Source of the DNA: Alphaproteobacteria bacterium
GTDB taxonomy: Bacteria > Pseudomonadota > Alphaproteobacteria > Rhizobiales > GCA-2746425
Assembly (NCBI GenBank): GCA_024743215.1
Contig: JANSWZ010000001.1
Coordinates: forward strand, 620,001-684,000
DNA length: 64,000 nt
Direction: 5' to 3'
Part shown: positions 54,092 through 63,294 of the stretch, one piece after another
How the letters are laid out: each line of letters starts with the position of its first letter
Numbering within the stretch: position 1 is the first letter of the stretch
Notes under the pieces: generated by a model
Databases searched by the model: none
Told to the model about the DNA's origin: nothing
What the model saw: only the letters and a program-made list of their open reading frames with translations
Position numbers and translations under genes: made by a program

Positions 54092-54538
54092 CTATTTATT
54101 GCGTGCCACTTCAAAGGCCATTTTCAGTTCTTCAATGGCTTTAAGTGTGTTTGACAGATCTTCATTTGTGCGGCCAGCGAACAAATCCTTGAGAGCCAGG
54201 CCAAGATTGCTGTAACGCTTCTCGGCCTCTTCCCGGGTTTCATCTGTCAGACTGATGACCCAGCTCCGTCTGTCCGTCGGAGAGTGTGTTCGGTTTATGT
54301 GTCCACCCTTTTCCAGTCGGTCCAGCATTGCAGTAACAGAAGCCGTGGTTATACCCAGCTTGACTGCGAAGTCTTTTGGGTGAAGTTCCGTTTCCTTTAG
54401 CGCGTCGATTGCCCGCAATGCGGTTCGATCAATCCCTATGCTGTCTGCAATATACTCATCAAAGCGACCGACTTCTGCATAAAGACCCCGAATCGAGTCG
54501 ACCAAATCCTGCGGACTCGGCTCTGAACCAATTGACAC
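54092..54538 (-). CDS. MarR-family transcriptional regulator
   Basis: A 148-residue winged-helix regulator. The DNA-binding part is LGITTASVTAMLDRLEKGGH (about 65-84), with the wing RTHSPTDRRSWVISLT. It is convergent with rnd and divergent from the first autotransporter. A palindromic site lies just upstream, so it probably represses itself and perhaps the autotransporter. This gene is absent at the equivalent place in the second duplication copy. Confidence 0.9.
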   Translation of the reverse strand: MSIGSEPSPQDLVDSIRGLYAEVGRFDEYIADSIGIDRTALRAIDALKETELHPKDFAVKLGITTASVTAMLDRLEKGGHINRTHSPTDRRSWVISLTDETREEAEKRYSNLGLALKDLFAGRTNEDLSNTLKAIEELKMAFEVARNK

Positions 54539-54555
54539 TGTGATGCCTCCAGTTT

Positions 54556-54579
54556 ATCTAGTTTTTGAACTAACTAGAT
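54556..54579. promoter_or_regulatory. MarR operator candidate in the marR/autotransporter gap
   Basis: Two nested inverted repeats: ATCTAG (54556-54561) with CTAGAT (54574-54579), and TAGTT-TTTG-AACTA (54559-54572). They lie 17-40 bases before the marR start codon, where the regulator would block its own promoter. A related sequence stands at 58290-58312 in the second copy. Confidence 0.5.
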
Positions 54580-54692
54580 AGTCTAGGTATATTCTGCAAC
54601 CCCAGTTTCACAGAACCCGTGTGATCACAATAGTGATTAAGCCTCGGAATTCAATAGATAATCTGCGGGCAATCTGGTGGCAGGAGAGCTGA

Positions 54693-56921
54693 TTGGAGTG
54701 TTTGAATTTGACGACAGAATCCGTATATTCCGATATCACTGTTACATCAGTGAAAGTGGCTGAACCGCTTGTGGGCCGGGCCGGCAAAAAGCGGCTCCTG
54801 ATTTTGAGCGTTGCTGCAATAGCACTGTTCGCAAGCTACTCCAGCACTTACGCAGCAGACTTTCTTGTCGACACGCCAACCGTCATCACCAATGGGTCTG
54901 CAGCCAATATACTGGATGGCAATGACAGCCTGATCATTACAGGCGATGGTGCTATTACGACCGTACCAAACGACACCTATGGTGTTGAAGCAACCGGCTC
55001 ATTCAACAGCATCACGAATGGCGGTTCCATAGTCACCAGTGGCGAAAGTAGTAACGGCATTCAAGCAGTCGATCAAACGATCATCAGCAATACTGGAACA
55101 ATCGAAACGCATGGATTGTTTAGTGAAGGCATAGAGGCAAATGAATACACTACAATCATGAATAGCGGCATCATAATTACAAGGGGTGACGACGCGGCCG
55201 CAATTTATCTGCGTGATCACGGCATGGTAATCAACTCCGGGTCGATTATCACCTACGGCAGCGGTGGAGCTGCTGGTATCGATGCCGGCGACGACCACAT
55301 AATTATAAATAGCGGCCTGATCGAAACACGCGGCGATGATGGCGTGAATGTTGGAGCCGACAGCCATGTCACGAATACCGGTGTTATCAGAATATATGAG
55401 GATGATGGAAGTGCAATTCAACTTGGTGATAACAGCCATGGTTTCAACAGTGGCGACATTGTAACTTTCAGTAGGAGTGCAAGAGGCATTCGATCCTTTT
55501 CAGGCACCATTTTCACAAATAGCGGATCAATTCGAACCTATGGTGACTTCGCCCGTGCCATTGATGGACGCGATAGCAACACTGTCATAAACAGTGGATT
55601 GCTGTTTACCGCAGGTGCCAATGCTGCTGGGATCGATGTTACTGGCGGCAGCACTGTGACAAATTCGGGCAAGATTGTTGCCGCTCAATACAACTCCATT
55701 ACGTTCATAAATGGCGGCAGCACATTAAACCTTCTGGCGCCGTCTTTTATCGGCGGAGAAATTGACCTTGGTGCGGGTGTTGAAATCAACATTACCACCG
55801 GCCCGTCCCATTCCAACCTTTGGGACTTCAGCACTGGCACTATAATTGGTGGAGACCCCACCATAGGTGACACGGTTCCCTGGTTCTACAACCGTTCAAC
55901 CAAGCAGTTTGCAACACTTGATCCCTCGGTTCTTGCAGCAAAAACCGAAACACTCATCGACCGAACAGCGCTGATCTCGGCGGTGATGCAACGGCGACTG
56001 GAGCACAGCCAACTGAACATGGAGAACAGGGGCCGTCATAACCTGGAACAGAGTGCCGGACCGTTCGACAAGTCTGGTGCATGGCTGCAGGTGATGGCCA
56101 GCAAAAGCAAATATGACGGCGACGCGGTTACTTTGGACCGCGATATTGAGTTGGGAGGGTTTGCGGTCGGGTATGATGTCAGTCATGACAATGACACACG
56201 CTTTGGTATGATGGCAGGCTATATTGACGGCCGCTCAGAAGCCGCCAGTCATTGGGCAAATTCTTTTGAAAGCCGCAGTTCCGGCCTGTTTGCTGCTGGT
56301 TATGGACGCAAGAACTTTGGCCGAATATTTGTTGATCTGGGCCTGAGTGCGGGCATAGGCACGGACAATGAAACCAAGCGCTTTGTGAATGACAATCTGA
56401 CCGCTTTGGGTGAAAGCCATGCAACAGGCGATCTTGGTGTCAGTTTCTGGATCAGCCCCGAGATCGCTGTAGGCACCGAAATCGGCACCCTGTCCAACTG
56501 GACATTCGCACCCTCAGCAAAGCTGCGTTATGCCGCTGAATGGTTTGGTGGTTACACGGAAACCGGCCCGTCTGCCGATGCTAATGCGACTGTCGATGAC
56601 CGCATGGTCGCTTTTAGTGAAGCACGGCTGGAACTTGCCGCCTCTCGTTACGTGTCGTTTGGCAATTCTGTCACTGCACTGATTACCGCCAGAGGGGGCG
56701 CACTTGGACGCAGTTCCTTTGGCGAGGATGCCACCATAACCCTGTGGGGTGTCACACAAGATGTTTCTGATTTTTACGAAGATAATTTTGCGATCTTTGC
56801 CGGGCTGGACGCCAGCTTCTCTGTGAGCGACAGGCTCTATCTCGATTTGTCCACCTCAACCACCCAAGGCAATGACATAACCAACTGGCAGGGAGCAGGC
56901 ACTTTAGGCGTCCGTTTTTGA
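54693..56921 (+). CDS. Autotransporter (type Va) surface protein, copy 1
   Basis: A 742-residue classical autotransporter. A long signal region (about 1-54, hydrophobic core ILSVAAIALFASYSS, cleavage near YAA before DFLVD) precedes a passenger of about 400 residues. The passenger is built of short degenerate repeats (NSGxIxTxGDxAxxI) that should form a beta-helix. The C-terminal barrel (about 459-742) begins DKSGAWLQVMASKSK and ends in a phenylalanine (LGVRF). No protease triad is seen. TTG start at 54693 with GGAG upstream. The barrel and passenger are clearly related to the gene at 58549. Confidence 0.85.
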   Translation: MECLNLTTESVYSDITVTSVKVAEPLVGRAGKKRLLILSVAAIALFASYSSTYAADFLVDTPTVITNGSAANILDGNDSLIITGDGAITTVPNDTYGVEATGSFNSITNGGSIVTSGESSNGIQAVDQTIISNTGTIETHGLFSEGIEANEYTTIMNSGIIITRGDDAAAIYLRDHGMVINSGSIITYGSGGAAGIDAGDDHIIINSGLIETRGDDGVNVGADSHVTNTGVIRIYEDDGSAIQLGDNSHGFNSGDIVTFSRSARGIRSFSGTIFTNSGSIRTYGDFARAIDGRDSNTVINSGLLFTAGANAAGIDVTGGSTVTNSGKIVAAQYNSITFINGGSTLNLLAPSFIGGEIDLGAGVEINITTGPSHSNLWDFSTGTIIGGDPTIGDTVPWFYNRSTKQFATLDPSVLAAKTETLIDRTALISAVMQRRLEHSQLNMENRGRHNLEQSAGPFDKSGAWLQVMASKSKYDGDAVTLDRDIELGGFAVGYDVSHDNDTRFGMMAGYIDGRSEAASHWANSFESRSSGLFAAGYGRKNFGRIFVDLGLSAGIGTDNETKRFVNDNLTALGESHATGDLGVSFWISPEIAVGTEIGTLSNWTFAPSAKLRYAAEWFGGYTETGPSADANATVDDRMVAFSEARLELAASRYVSFGNSVTALITARGGALGRSSFGEDATITLWGVTQDVSDFYEDNFAIFAGLDASFSVSDRLYLDLSTSTTQGNDITNWQGAGTLGVRF

Positions 56922-57247
56922 AACCGAGATTTGTTACCAATGCCTGATTTCAACTCCTCAAGATTATGAACTAAGATCGACCCTTTGCCTCAATTCAACA
57001 CGCTATTGAAGAGATGAAAATGCTGAGGATCCCAATGAAGCAATTGGGCCTCCTGTTGCATACCTGACCATATTTTTATTTGTGCTGACTGTGTTTGTCA
57101 GCCATGGGCACCTGCAAAATGAAACGATTTTTCCCTCACAAGAACCTTCAATAAGGGCATCACAGTAACGCTTGCTCTTTTAAGAGTCTCCATTAATATC
57201 GATTTTCTATATCAATTAATAAATAAATCGGTATTTTGGATGATCAA
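56922..57247. other. 326-base gap before the chimeric gene
   Basis: No gene is supported. It holds the palindrome CTCTTTTAAGAG (about 57175-57186) and the conserved inverted repeat at 57195-57235. No strong terminator follows the autotransporter. Confidence 0.4.
57195..57235 (+). promoter_or_regulatory. Inverted repeat upstream of MBL-type gene, copy 1
   Basis: AATATCGATTT (57195-57205) and AAATCGGTATT (57225-57235) are complementary apart from one G-T position. The element ends 12 bases before the start codon. The same element, with a similar loop, precedes the intact MBL gene at 63831, so it belongs to that gene's control region, either as an operator or as an RNA hairpin near the ribosome site. 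Confidence 0.45.
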
Positions 57248-58267
57248 ATGAAACATACGACTCTGGCAACGGCGCTGATTGCGAGCTGGGCATTGTTCGG
57301 GATTTCTGGAACAGATGCGCAGGCAGCAGCCTGCATGAAAGTAACGTTGACGGGCACACAGGGTGGTCCTCCTGTCTTTAATGGACAGGCCGGATCAGGA
57401 ACTCTGGTGCAATTCGGTAATGAGGAAAACAAATGTGCTGGGGTCAATCTTCAATTTGACACCGGTCGTGGAACGACCCAGCAGCTCTCCAAACTCAAAC
57501 TGCCAGTTGGCAAGCTCAATGCGATTTTTCTGACCCATATGCATTCCGATCATACAGAAGGTCTTGCGGATATGATGCAGTTGCGCGCGATCTACAAGTC
57601 TTTGAAAGCCAGACTGGAGCAGCAAAACCGCAGCGAATGGCTGTCAGAAGAAATGGCTATATTAGAGAGTCGTGGCACCTATATTGTTGAGCCAGAAGAT
57701 GCATGGAAACGGCTCAAGATGCGGGCGAGAAAACCAATTGAACTGGCCATTACAAAAGAGCTTGCGGCCTGGCGCGAGGCAGAAGCAAAGTCTCGTAACC
57801 AGCCACGGGGCCGCATTATCAAGGATGATGCAATTTATGAACTGGCCTCGCAACAGCCGGAAAATGTTCAGGCATTGGGGCGCATGCGAGCACTGCCAAA
57901 AGGTTTTGACCGTTCAAAATTTGCTGATGCGATTATTGCAGCCGTGAAGCGGGCAAAATCGATTCCAAAACATCAATTGCCTGTTGTGCCACGCCCTCCC
58001 AGACGACCAGAAGGTGCGAGTGCGGTGGTAGAGCTATTGAAGGTGCTGTTAAAGCTGGTGTGTGAGCAAAATGGCGTTGCCTCTAAGATTATTGCCAATG
58101 TGGACGATCTGGAAAAGATCGCTGATAGCGATACGGCGGATGTGGCAGCCTTAAAAGGGTGGCGACGGGAGTTGTTTGGGGAAGCTGCGCTACAGGTGAA
58201 GGCCGGACAACTTGGATTTGCGCTGTCGAATCGAAAGAAAGTGGTTCTGGTGCCGATTGATGCTTGA
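57248..58267 (+). CDS. Chimeric gene: secreted MBL N-terminus fused to RNase D C-terminus
   Basis: A 339-residue in-frame fusion. Residues 1-113 are a secreted metallo-beta-lactamase-fold protein. A signal peptide ends near residue 26 (GTDAQA), TGTQGGPPVFNGQAG follows, and the metal motif HMHSDH is at 97-102. Residues 114-339 match residues 163-389 of the RNase D at 52919, including the HRDC domain, with about 23 substitutions by eye. The exonuclease domain and most of the MBL domain are missing. The join falls at the shared bases TGCGCG (57582-57587). As translated, an RNA-binding domain would be exported, so function is doubtful. ATG at 57248; the frame is fully open. Confidence 0.85.
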   Translation: MKHTTLATALIASWALFGISGTDAQAAACMKVTLTGTQGGPPVFNGQAGSGTLVQFGNEENKCAGVNLQFDTGRGTTQQLSKLKLPVGKLNAIFLTHMHSDHTEGLADMMQLRAIYKSLKARLEQQNRSEWLSEEMAILESRGTYIVEPEDAWKRLKMRARKPIELAITKELAAWREAEAKSRNQPRGRIIKDDAIYELASQQPENVQALGRMRALPKGFDRSKFADAIIAAVKRAKSIPKHQLPVVPRPPRRPEGASAVVELLKVLLKLVCEQNGVASKIIANVDDLEKIADSDTADVAALKGWRRELFGEAALQVKAGQLGFALSNRKKVVLVPIDA

Positions 58268-58289
58268 TCTTCCTAATTGATTCAGATTC

Positions 58290-58312
58290 GAACTAATTGG
58301 CATAACCTAAGT
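58290..58312. promoter_or_regulatory. Decayed copy of the marR/autotransporter operator region
   Basis: GAACTAATTGGCATAACC and the following TAAGT align with GAACTAACTAGATAGTC and TAGGT in the operator at 54567-54588. One gap is needed, and the mismatches are all transitions. It lies 23 bases after the chimera stop, in the 281-base gap before the second autotransporter. This suggests that marR was deleted and part of its operator left. Confidence 0.3.
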
Positions 58313-58548
58313 TCTATGAGTTTTGTCGTTCGAATCGGTCTGGACAGGATTGATTGCGCATTGCTCGACTTTTTTGCTTTCAAGACGACGTCGGGCCATT
58401 TGACAAGACTTCATTGCCTCGTTATTTCTTAACTGACCGCCTGAGACACCCCATATCTCGACATTACTGCCCTATAACATGTAGTTGAGGGAGCCACTAT
58501 TTTGCGCATCTATCGATTGGACTTGCGCCTCTTCGCGAAAGGTTCAAT

Positions 58549-60855
58549 ATGTCTGACACCATTGCCTGCTCGGCCAATATCTCCGACCAAATCTCGATGA
58601 GGAAATGTAGAATTCAAGGCTTGATGCTGGGTGTGGCGGTCTCAGGAATAATTGCTGGCTGTGGCGGCGGCTATGCGGCGGATTTTGTTGTTGACACACC
58701 GACAATTATTCAAAACGGGTCTGCGACCAATACTTTGGATGGCAATGACAGTCTCACCATTACCAAAAGCGGCGAAGTTGCCGTCACTGGTGCCCATGCT
58801 GTTGATGCTTCGGGGAATTCCAATGAAGTAACAAATGCTGGTCTCGTCGAGGTAAATGGTGACTTCTTCAATGGTATTAATCTGCTAGCTGACTTCAATA
58901 CTATCACAAATACCAGCATGGGCACAATTACAACCAACGGTGAAGAAAGTGTTGGAATTGAAGGGGAAAGCTACACGACGGTCATGAATGATGGTCAAAT
59001 TGCCGCCACCGGCTTGGATGCAAGAGGCATTGATCTTCGTGACCATAATCAGGTCACAAACAATGGCTCAATTTCGACTGGTGTCGGTGGTGAGGATGCA
59101 ATCCGCGTATTAGAATTTAATACCGTGATCAACTCCGGAACGATCACAACCATGGGGGATGACGCCAATGCAATTGAAGCGAATTCCGACAATGTTATTA
59201 TAAACAATGGCGTTCTCACAACCTATGGAATCAGCAGCTATGGCATAAACTCTACCGATGATGTCTTCCTGACCAATAATGGGTCAATTATGGTAATGGA
59301 TGGCACCGGCATGCGGGGAACAAAAGTTGCGACCATTGTAAACAATGGCGCTATCTTCATCGAAGATGGAGAAGGCATAAATGCTGAGGATGACGCAGTT
59401 GTCATAAACACCGGAACGATTGAGATCGTTGCAGGTGATGCTTCCAATAATGGTATTGACATCACGAGTGGTGTCGTTGTGAACAGCGGCTCCATTATAA
59501 CTCGAGGCGTAGATACCGACGCAATTGAGTCTGACCGCAGTGCCATTGTTTCCAATTCGGGGAAAGTTGTATCCGCTGGTGCAAATTCGTTTCATTTTAG
59601 CGATGAATCCATTTTTACGGGAGAAAACAAACTCAATGTTTTGGCACCCTCGTTTATTGGCGGCACAATTGACCTTGGAACTGCATTCACGACCGATACA
59701 GCGGTGAACATTAAAACTGGAGCATCTCATTCGATATTGTGGGATTTCAGCACGGGGAACATGTTGGGTGCAGACCCCACCATTGGTGGTACCGTGCCGT
59801 GGTTTTACGACAGTGCAACCAAGCAGATTGCGACATTTGACCCATCGGTTCTGGCTGCATCTGTTGAAACGTTGACTGATCGAACCGCATTGATATCGGC
59901 CACTATCCAGCGTCGACTGGCGGCCGCCGATATGGTGATTAATGGCATTCAACGCGGCAAGCCTGATGACTACGATTCGGAAATCAACGTCGGTAATTTC
60001 GATAAATCCGGTGCTTGGGTGCAGGTGCTCGGAAGCAAAAGCAATAATGGTGGCAATGCCTCATTGCTTGATCGGGACATTGTTCTTGGTGGTTTGGCGG
60101 TTGGCTATGATGGACGAATTAGCGACAACAAACGCTTTGGTGTCATGGCGGGCTATATTGATGGTAGCTCAGAAGCCTCCAGCCGCTGGTCAAAATCATT
60201 TGAAAGTGACAGTTCCGGCTTCTTTGCAGCAGGTTATGCGCGCAAGAGCATTGGCTCTTTGTTTGTTGACCTGGGTTTAAGCGCGGGCTTTGGCACGGAC
60301 AATGAGACCAAGCGTTTTGTGAATGATAATCTTGCCGCACTTGGAGAAAGCTATGCGATGGGCGATCCTGGAACAAGTTTCTGGCTCAGCCCCGAGATAG
60401 CGATTGGAACCCAAATCGGCACCATGTCCAATTGGACCGTCGCGCCTTCGGCAAAACTTCGTTATGCCGCTGAATGGTTTGGTAGTTATACTGAGACAGC
60501 TCCGTCTGCTGCGGCGAACGCCAAAGTCGATGACCGGATGGTTGCCATTGGAGAAGCCCGACTGGAACTCGCCGCCTCGCGCGATGTCATGATCAGTAAT
60601 TCGATGCGGGCATCAGTTACAGTACGCGGTGGTGCGCTAGGCCGGGCATCTCTTGGCGAGGACGCTACCATTACATTGCTTGGCGTTACTCGGGATGTTT
60701 CTGATTTTTACGAAGACAGCTTTGCAATCTTTGCCGGACTGGACGCCAGAGTTACTGTGAGCGACCGGCTGAGTCTCGATCTGTCGACCTCCGCTACCCA
60801 TGGCAATGACATGACCAATTTTCAGGGTGCAGCGGCTCTTGGTGTGGCGTTCTAA
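58549..60855 (+). CDS. Autotransporter (type Va) surface protein, copy 2
   Basis: A 768-residue paralogue of the protein at 54693. The signal region contains SGIIAGC (Cys38), a fitting lipobox. Ordinary cleavage after YAA before DFVVD, as in copy 1, is the alternative. The passenger (about 48-420) consists of degenerate beta-helix repeats such as INSGTITTMGDDANAIEANS. The C-terminal barrel (about 485-768) starts DKSGAWVQVLGSKSN and ends LGVAF. ATG at 58549 with AAAGG upstream. Barrel sequence is nearly superimposable on copy 1, while the passenger has diverged more, as expected for an exposed region. Confidence 0.85.
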   Translation: MSDTIACSANISDQISMRKCRIQGLMLGVAVSGIIAGCGGGYAADFVVDTPTIIQNGSATNTLDGNDSLTITKSGEVAVTGAHAVDASGNSNEVTNAGLVEVNGDFFNGINLLADFNTITNTSMGTITTNGEESVGIEGESYTTVMNDGQIAATGLDARGIDLRDHNQVTNNGSISTGVGGEDAIRVLEFNTVINSGTITTMGDDANAIEANSDNVIINNGVLTTYGISSYGINSTDDVFLTNNGSIMVMDGTGMRGTKVATIVNNGAIFIEDGEGINAEDDAVVINTGTIEIVAGDASNNGIDITSGVVVNSGSIITRGVDTDAIESDRSAIVSNSGKVVSAGANSFHFSDESIFTGENKLNVLAPSFIGGTIDLGTAFTTDTAVNIKTGASHSILWDFSTGNMLGADPTIGGTVPWFYDSATKQIATFDPSVLAASVETLTDRTALISATIQRRLAAADMVINGIQRGKPDDYDSEINVGNFDKSGAWVQVLGSKSNNGGNASLLDRDIVLGGLAVGYDGRISDNKRFGVMAGYIDGSSEASSRWSKSFESDSSGFFAAGYARKSIGSLFVDLGLSAGFGTDNETKRFVNDNLAALGESYAMGDPGTSFWLSPEIAIGTQIGTMSNWTVAPSAKLRYAAEWFGSYTETAPSAAANAKVDDRMVAIGEARLELAASRDVMISNSMRASVTVRGGALGRASLGEDATITLLGVTRDVSDFYEDSFAIFAGLDARVTVSDRLSLDLSTSATHGNDMTNFQGAAALGVAF

Positions 60856-61473
60856 AGCCGGGCACTGGTCCATAAACACCTGTTTCAATGCCTACCATGC
60901 AACTTGTGATGGATTCATTGAAACGGGCATAAGGGCTCGTATTGTTGATTGGGTACTACAGAGACAACACTGGTGCGACCCGATGGTGAGACGTTAAGTT
61001 GTCACGGTTTTGATTGAAGCCTTTATCGACGGACATATCTCAGCATTTTGTCGAAGGCCTGTTTTCAGTCTTTTCATCTGATAATGAACGATCAGGCGGG
61101 TTTGCATGGCCGAAGCTGGGTTTTCGTCATCAGCGCATGGCTTCTCAGCCAAACCGCATCCATGATTCCATGCTCATGAGTTTGTTGCTTTTAAGTGCTG
61201 CTGACGCTTATTTTTAACGTCTGGATCTGCTGAATCACCACTCACCCAGGTTGAACCGAATTTGCTCCAGAACGTCGCGGCGGTCACTCCAGAACCAACC
61301 CATTTCGGACAAAATTGGCCGCGTATCAGCCAAAGCCCAGACCGAGTGTTTATCCCGGCATGCTCATCTGTATCACTGTCGACGTGTAATCAGTCAGATC
61401 ATGGGTGGTGTCGTTTCTCACCGTGATTCTGATCGAGACTTTCGTGAGCAATCAATCGGGGCGCAGAATTTCA
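60856..61473. other. 618-base gap between autotransporter 2 and the inverse-autotransporter-like gene
   Basis: GTTTCAAT (60882-60889) and ATTGAAAC (60917-60924) form a perfect inverted repeat shortly after the stop codon, without a T-run. Part of this flank (TGATGGATTCATTGA) recurs after the autotransporter remnant near 63617. A 67-codon frame at 61014-61217 has no recognisable features. The remainder presumably holds the promoter of the next gene. Confidence 0.4.
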
Positions 61474-63267
61474 ATGACAGTCAGATGCAGATATCAGCAG
61501 GGACACAAGTCGAGGACCCTAGTGCTGGCAACGACTGCTTTTTTCGCCCTTTCCTGCATGGCTCATGCAGGTGAAATTGAGCGGAAGTGGAACTCGTGGA
61601 TTGAATTGGGCGGCTATGGCGGGTCGGATGGTTCAGCCCGCGGTGAAACTGTTATTTTCCACCCATTTCTTCAAACAGATACGACCTTACTTTTTGCCGA
61701 CATCCGCGGGAAATTCTTTTCCGAAGACGCACAGGAAGGCAATTTGGCATTCGGATATCGCAGAATGCTGAATTCCGGTTGGAATGCAGGAATCTGGTCT
61801 GGTCTCGATATTCGCAGAACTGAAAATGACAATGTGTTCTATCAGGCTGCTTTGGGTCTGGAATTTTTGTCTGATCGTTATGATGTTCGGGTCAATGGCT
61901 ACGTGCCTTTGAATGCTGATCCTCAGGTTGCATCATCATCAGCCACGGTGGCGTTGTCCGGCAGTTCTATTTTCATGAGTGGCGGCCAGGAAATGCCACT
62001 TTACGGGGTTGATGCGGAAGTCGGGATGAAGCTTGCAGGATTTCAGATTGATCCTGAATCGAACCGGCTTCACGAGTTACGGCTATATGGCGGTGGCTTC
62101 TGGTTTTCGTCTGATGATGCGGCGGAAGACATTGCGGGGCCTGCTGCCCGTCTGGAATATCGTATTGAAAATATCTCCTCCATTCTCCCCGGCAGTCGTC
62201 TGACCGTTGAAAGTGAATTCTCTTACGATGACGTTCGCGAGGAACGCTGGGAAGTCGGCGCACGCTTCAGAATTCCCTTCGGTGGATCAGACGGGGAACT
62301 CAGCCCTCTGACCGCGCAGGAACGGCGCATGGCAGACGGACTTGAGCGAGATACGGACATTGTCATTGGTTCCAGCGGCAAAGAGATGGTCGCTGACGCC
62401 ACTACCGATGTGGTGTTTGAGAGCGTTGTACAAACAGATGCAACAAGCAACCTTCAAACGACAGCGAACAATGCCGGTTCCGATGTTCTCATCATCGTTG
62501 ATGGCAGCGCAGGTGATTACAGCTCTGGAGCTGATGTGCAGGAAGACCAGACCTGGCAGGGCGGTGCCTCAAGCATCATGGTTCGAGGCCTGGAATCCGG
62601 GGTGACCGCTTCCTTCACTGCACCAGGTAGCAGGCCGACTGTAAACAACAGTACTTTTTCAACCATAGAGCTTGAGGACAATTCTCATATTGCCGGCTTC
62701 AACATCAATGCGGTCAATGCAGCCACAAACTGGACTGCACTGACTGTGGGTAACAATGGCTCTAACCGTGCAGCTACGAACAACACCATTTCTACGCTAG
62801 CGGATTCTGCTACTGGTATTTCTCTTGGGAATGGAAATTCTGACATCTATATCTCGGGCAACTCGGTGACACTAGCCGGAGACGCGATCGGGATTTCCAT
62901 GTCGGGAACCAATACAGGCATTGTTATCGACAACAATCGTATAAATGCACCAAACGGCAATGGAATTTTTATCGGCATTTTTGATAATGATGTGCGGATC
63001 ACAAACAATGTTGTTTCCAACAGCGGCGACGCTTTCGGACTGCGGATTGATGGTGATGGCACACGAGCTCATATTGCCAATAACCGGTTTGAAGGCGCAT
63101 TTGGGACAGATGTCATAGTGCTGAATGAAACCAACGGTCTTGGCAATATCCTGTCCGGTTCCGGGAACATTTTTGATGGTACGCTCGGTGGTGTCTTCTG
63201 TAATGTTTCCGGCACCCATACGGGTTCAATTGAGTTTGAAGGCAGTGTTGGCAATTGCCCACCTTAA
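61474..63267 (+). CDS. Inverse-autotransporter-like protein with beta-helix passenger
   Basis: About 597 residues. A signal peptide (about 1-32, ending MAHA before GEIER) is followed by an N-terminal beta-domain (about 40-270) that reads like the inverse autotransporter barrel of intimin/invasin: LLFADIRGKFFSEDAQEGN, LAFGYRRMLNSGWNAGIWSG, LGLEFLSDRYDVRVNGYVPL. A linker leads to a C-terminal passenger (about 310-597) of right-handed beta-helix repeats (NNTISTLADSATGISLG, NNRINAPNGNGIFIG). Immunoglobulin-like or LysM modules are absent. Two cysteines near the end (VFCNVSG, VGNCPP) may pair. ATG at 61474 fits the signal peptide; a start 23 codons earlier is open. Confidence 0.72.
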   Translation: MTVRCRYQQGHKSRTLVLATTAFFALSCMAHAGEIERKWNSWIELGGYGGSDGSARGETVIFHPFLQTDTTLLFADIRGKFFSEDAQEGNLAFGYRRMLNSGWNAGIWSGLDIRRTENDNVFYQAALGLEFLSDRYDVRVNGYVPLNADPQVASSSATVALSGSSIFMSGGQEMPLYGVDAEVGMKLAGFQIDPESNRLHELRLYGGGFWFSSDDAAEDIAGPAARLEYRIENISSILPGSRLTVESEFSYDDVREERWEVGARFRIPFGGSDGELSPLTAQERRMADGLERDTDIVIGSSGKEMVADATTDVVFESVVQTDATSNLQTTANNAGSDVLIIVDGSAGDYSSGADVQEDQTWQGGASSIMVRGLESGVTASFTAPGSRPTVNNSTFSTIELEDNSHIAGFNINAVNAATNWTALTVGNNGSNRAATNNTISTLADSATGISLGNGNSDIYISGNSVTLAGDAIGISMSGTNTGIVIDNNRINAPNGNGIFIGIFDNDVRITNNVVSNSGDAFGLRIDGDGTRAHIANNRFEGAFGTDVIVLNETNGLGNILSGSGNIFDGTLGGVFCNVSGTHTGSIEFEGSVGNCPP

Positions 63268-63294
63268 GCAGCAAGTGATGTCTTAGTGGGCGCA

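Noticed and set aside
54900-55700. Repetitive AAT/AGC-rich sequence in the autotransporter passengers taken as a repeat array or CRISPR
   Set aside because: The periodicity is at the protein level (NSGxI-type beta-helix units). There are no identical DNA repeats with unique spacers.
61014-61217. 67-codon frame upstream of the inverse-autotransporter-like gene
   Set aside because: No signal, motif or similarity to neighbours; probably chance.
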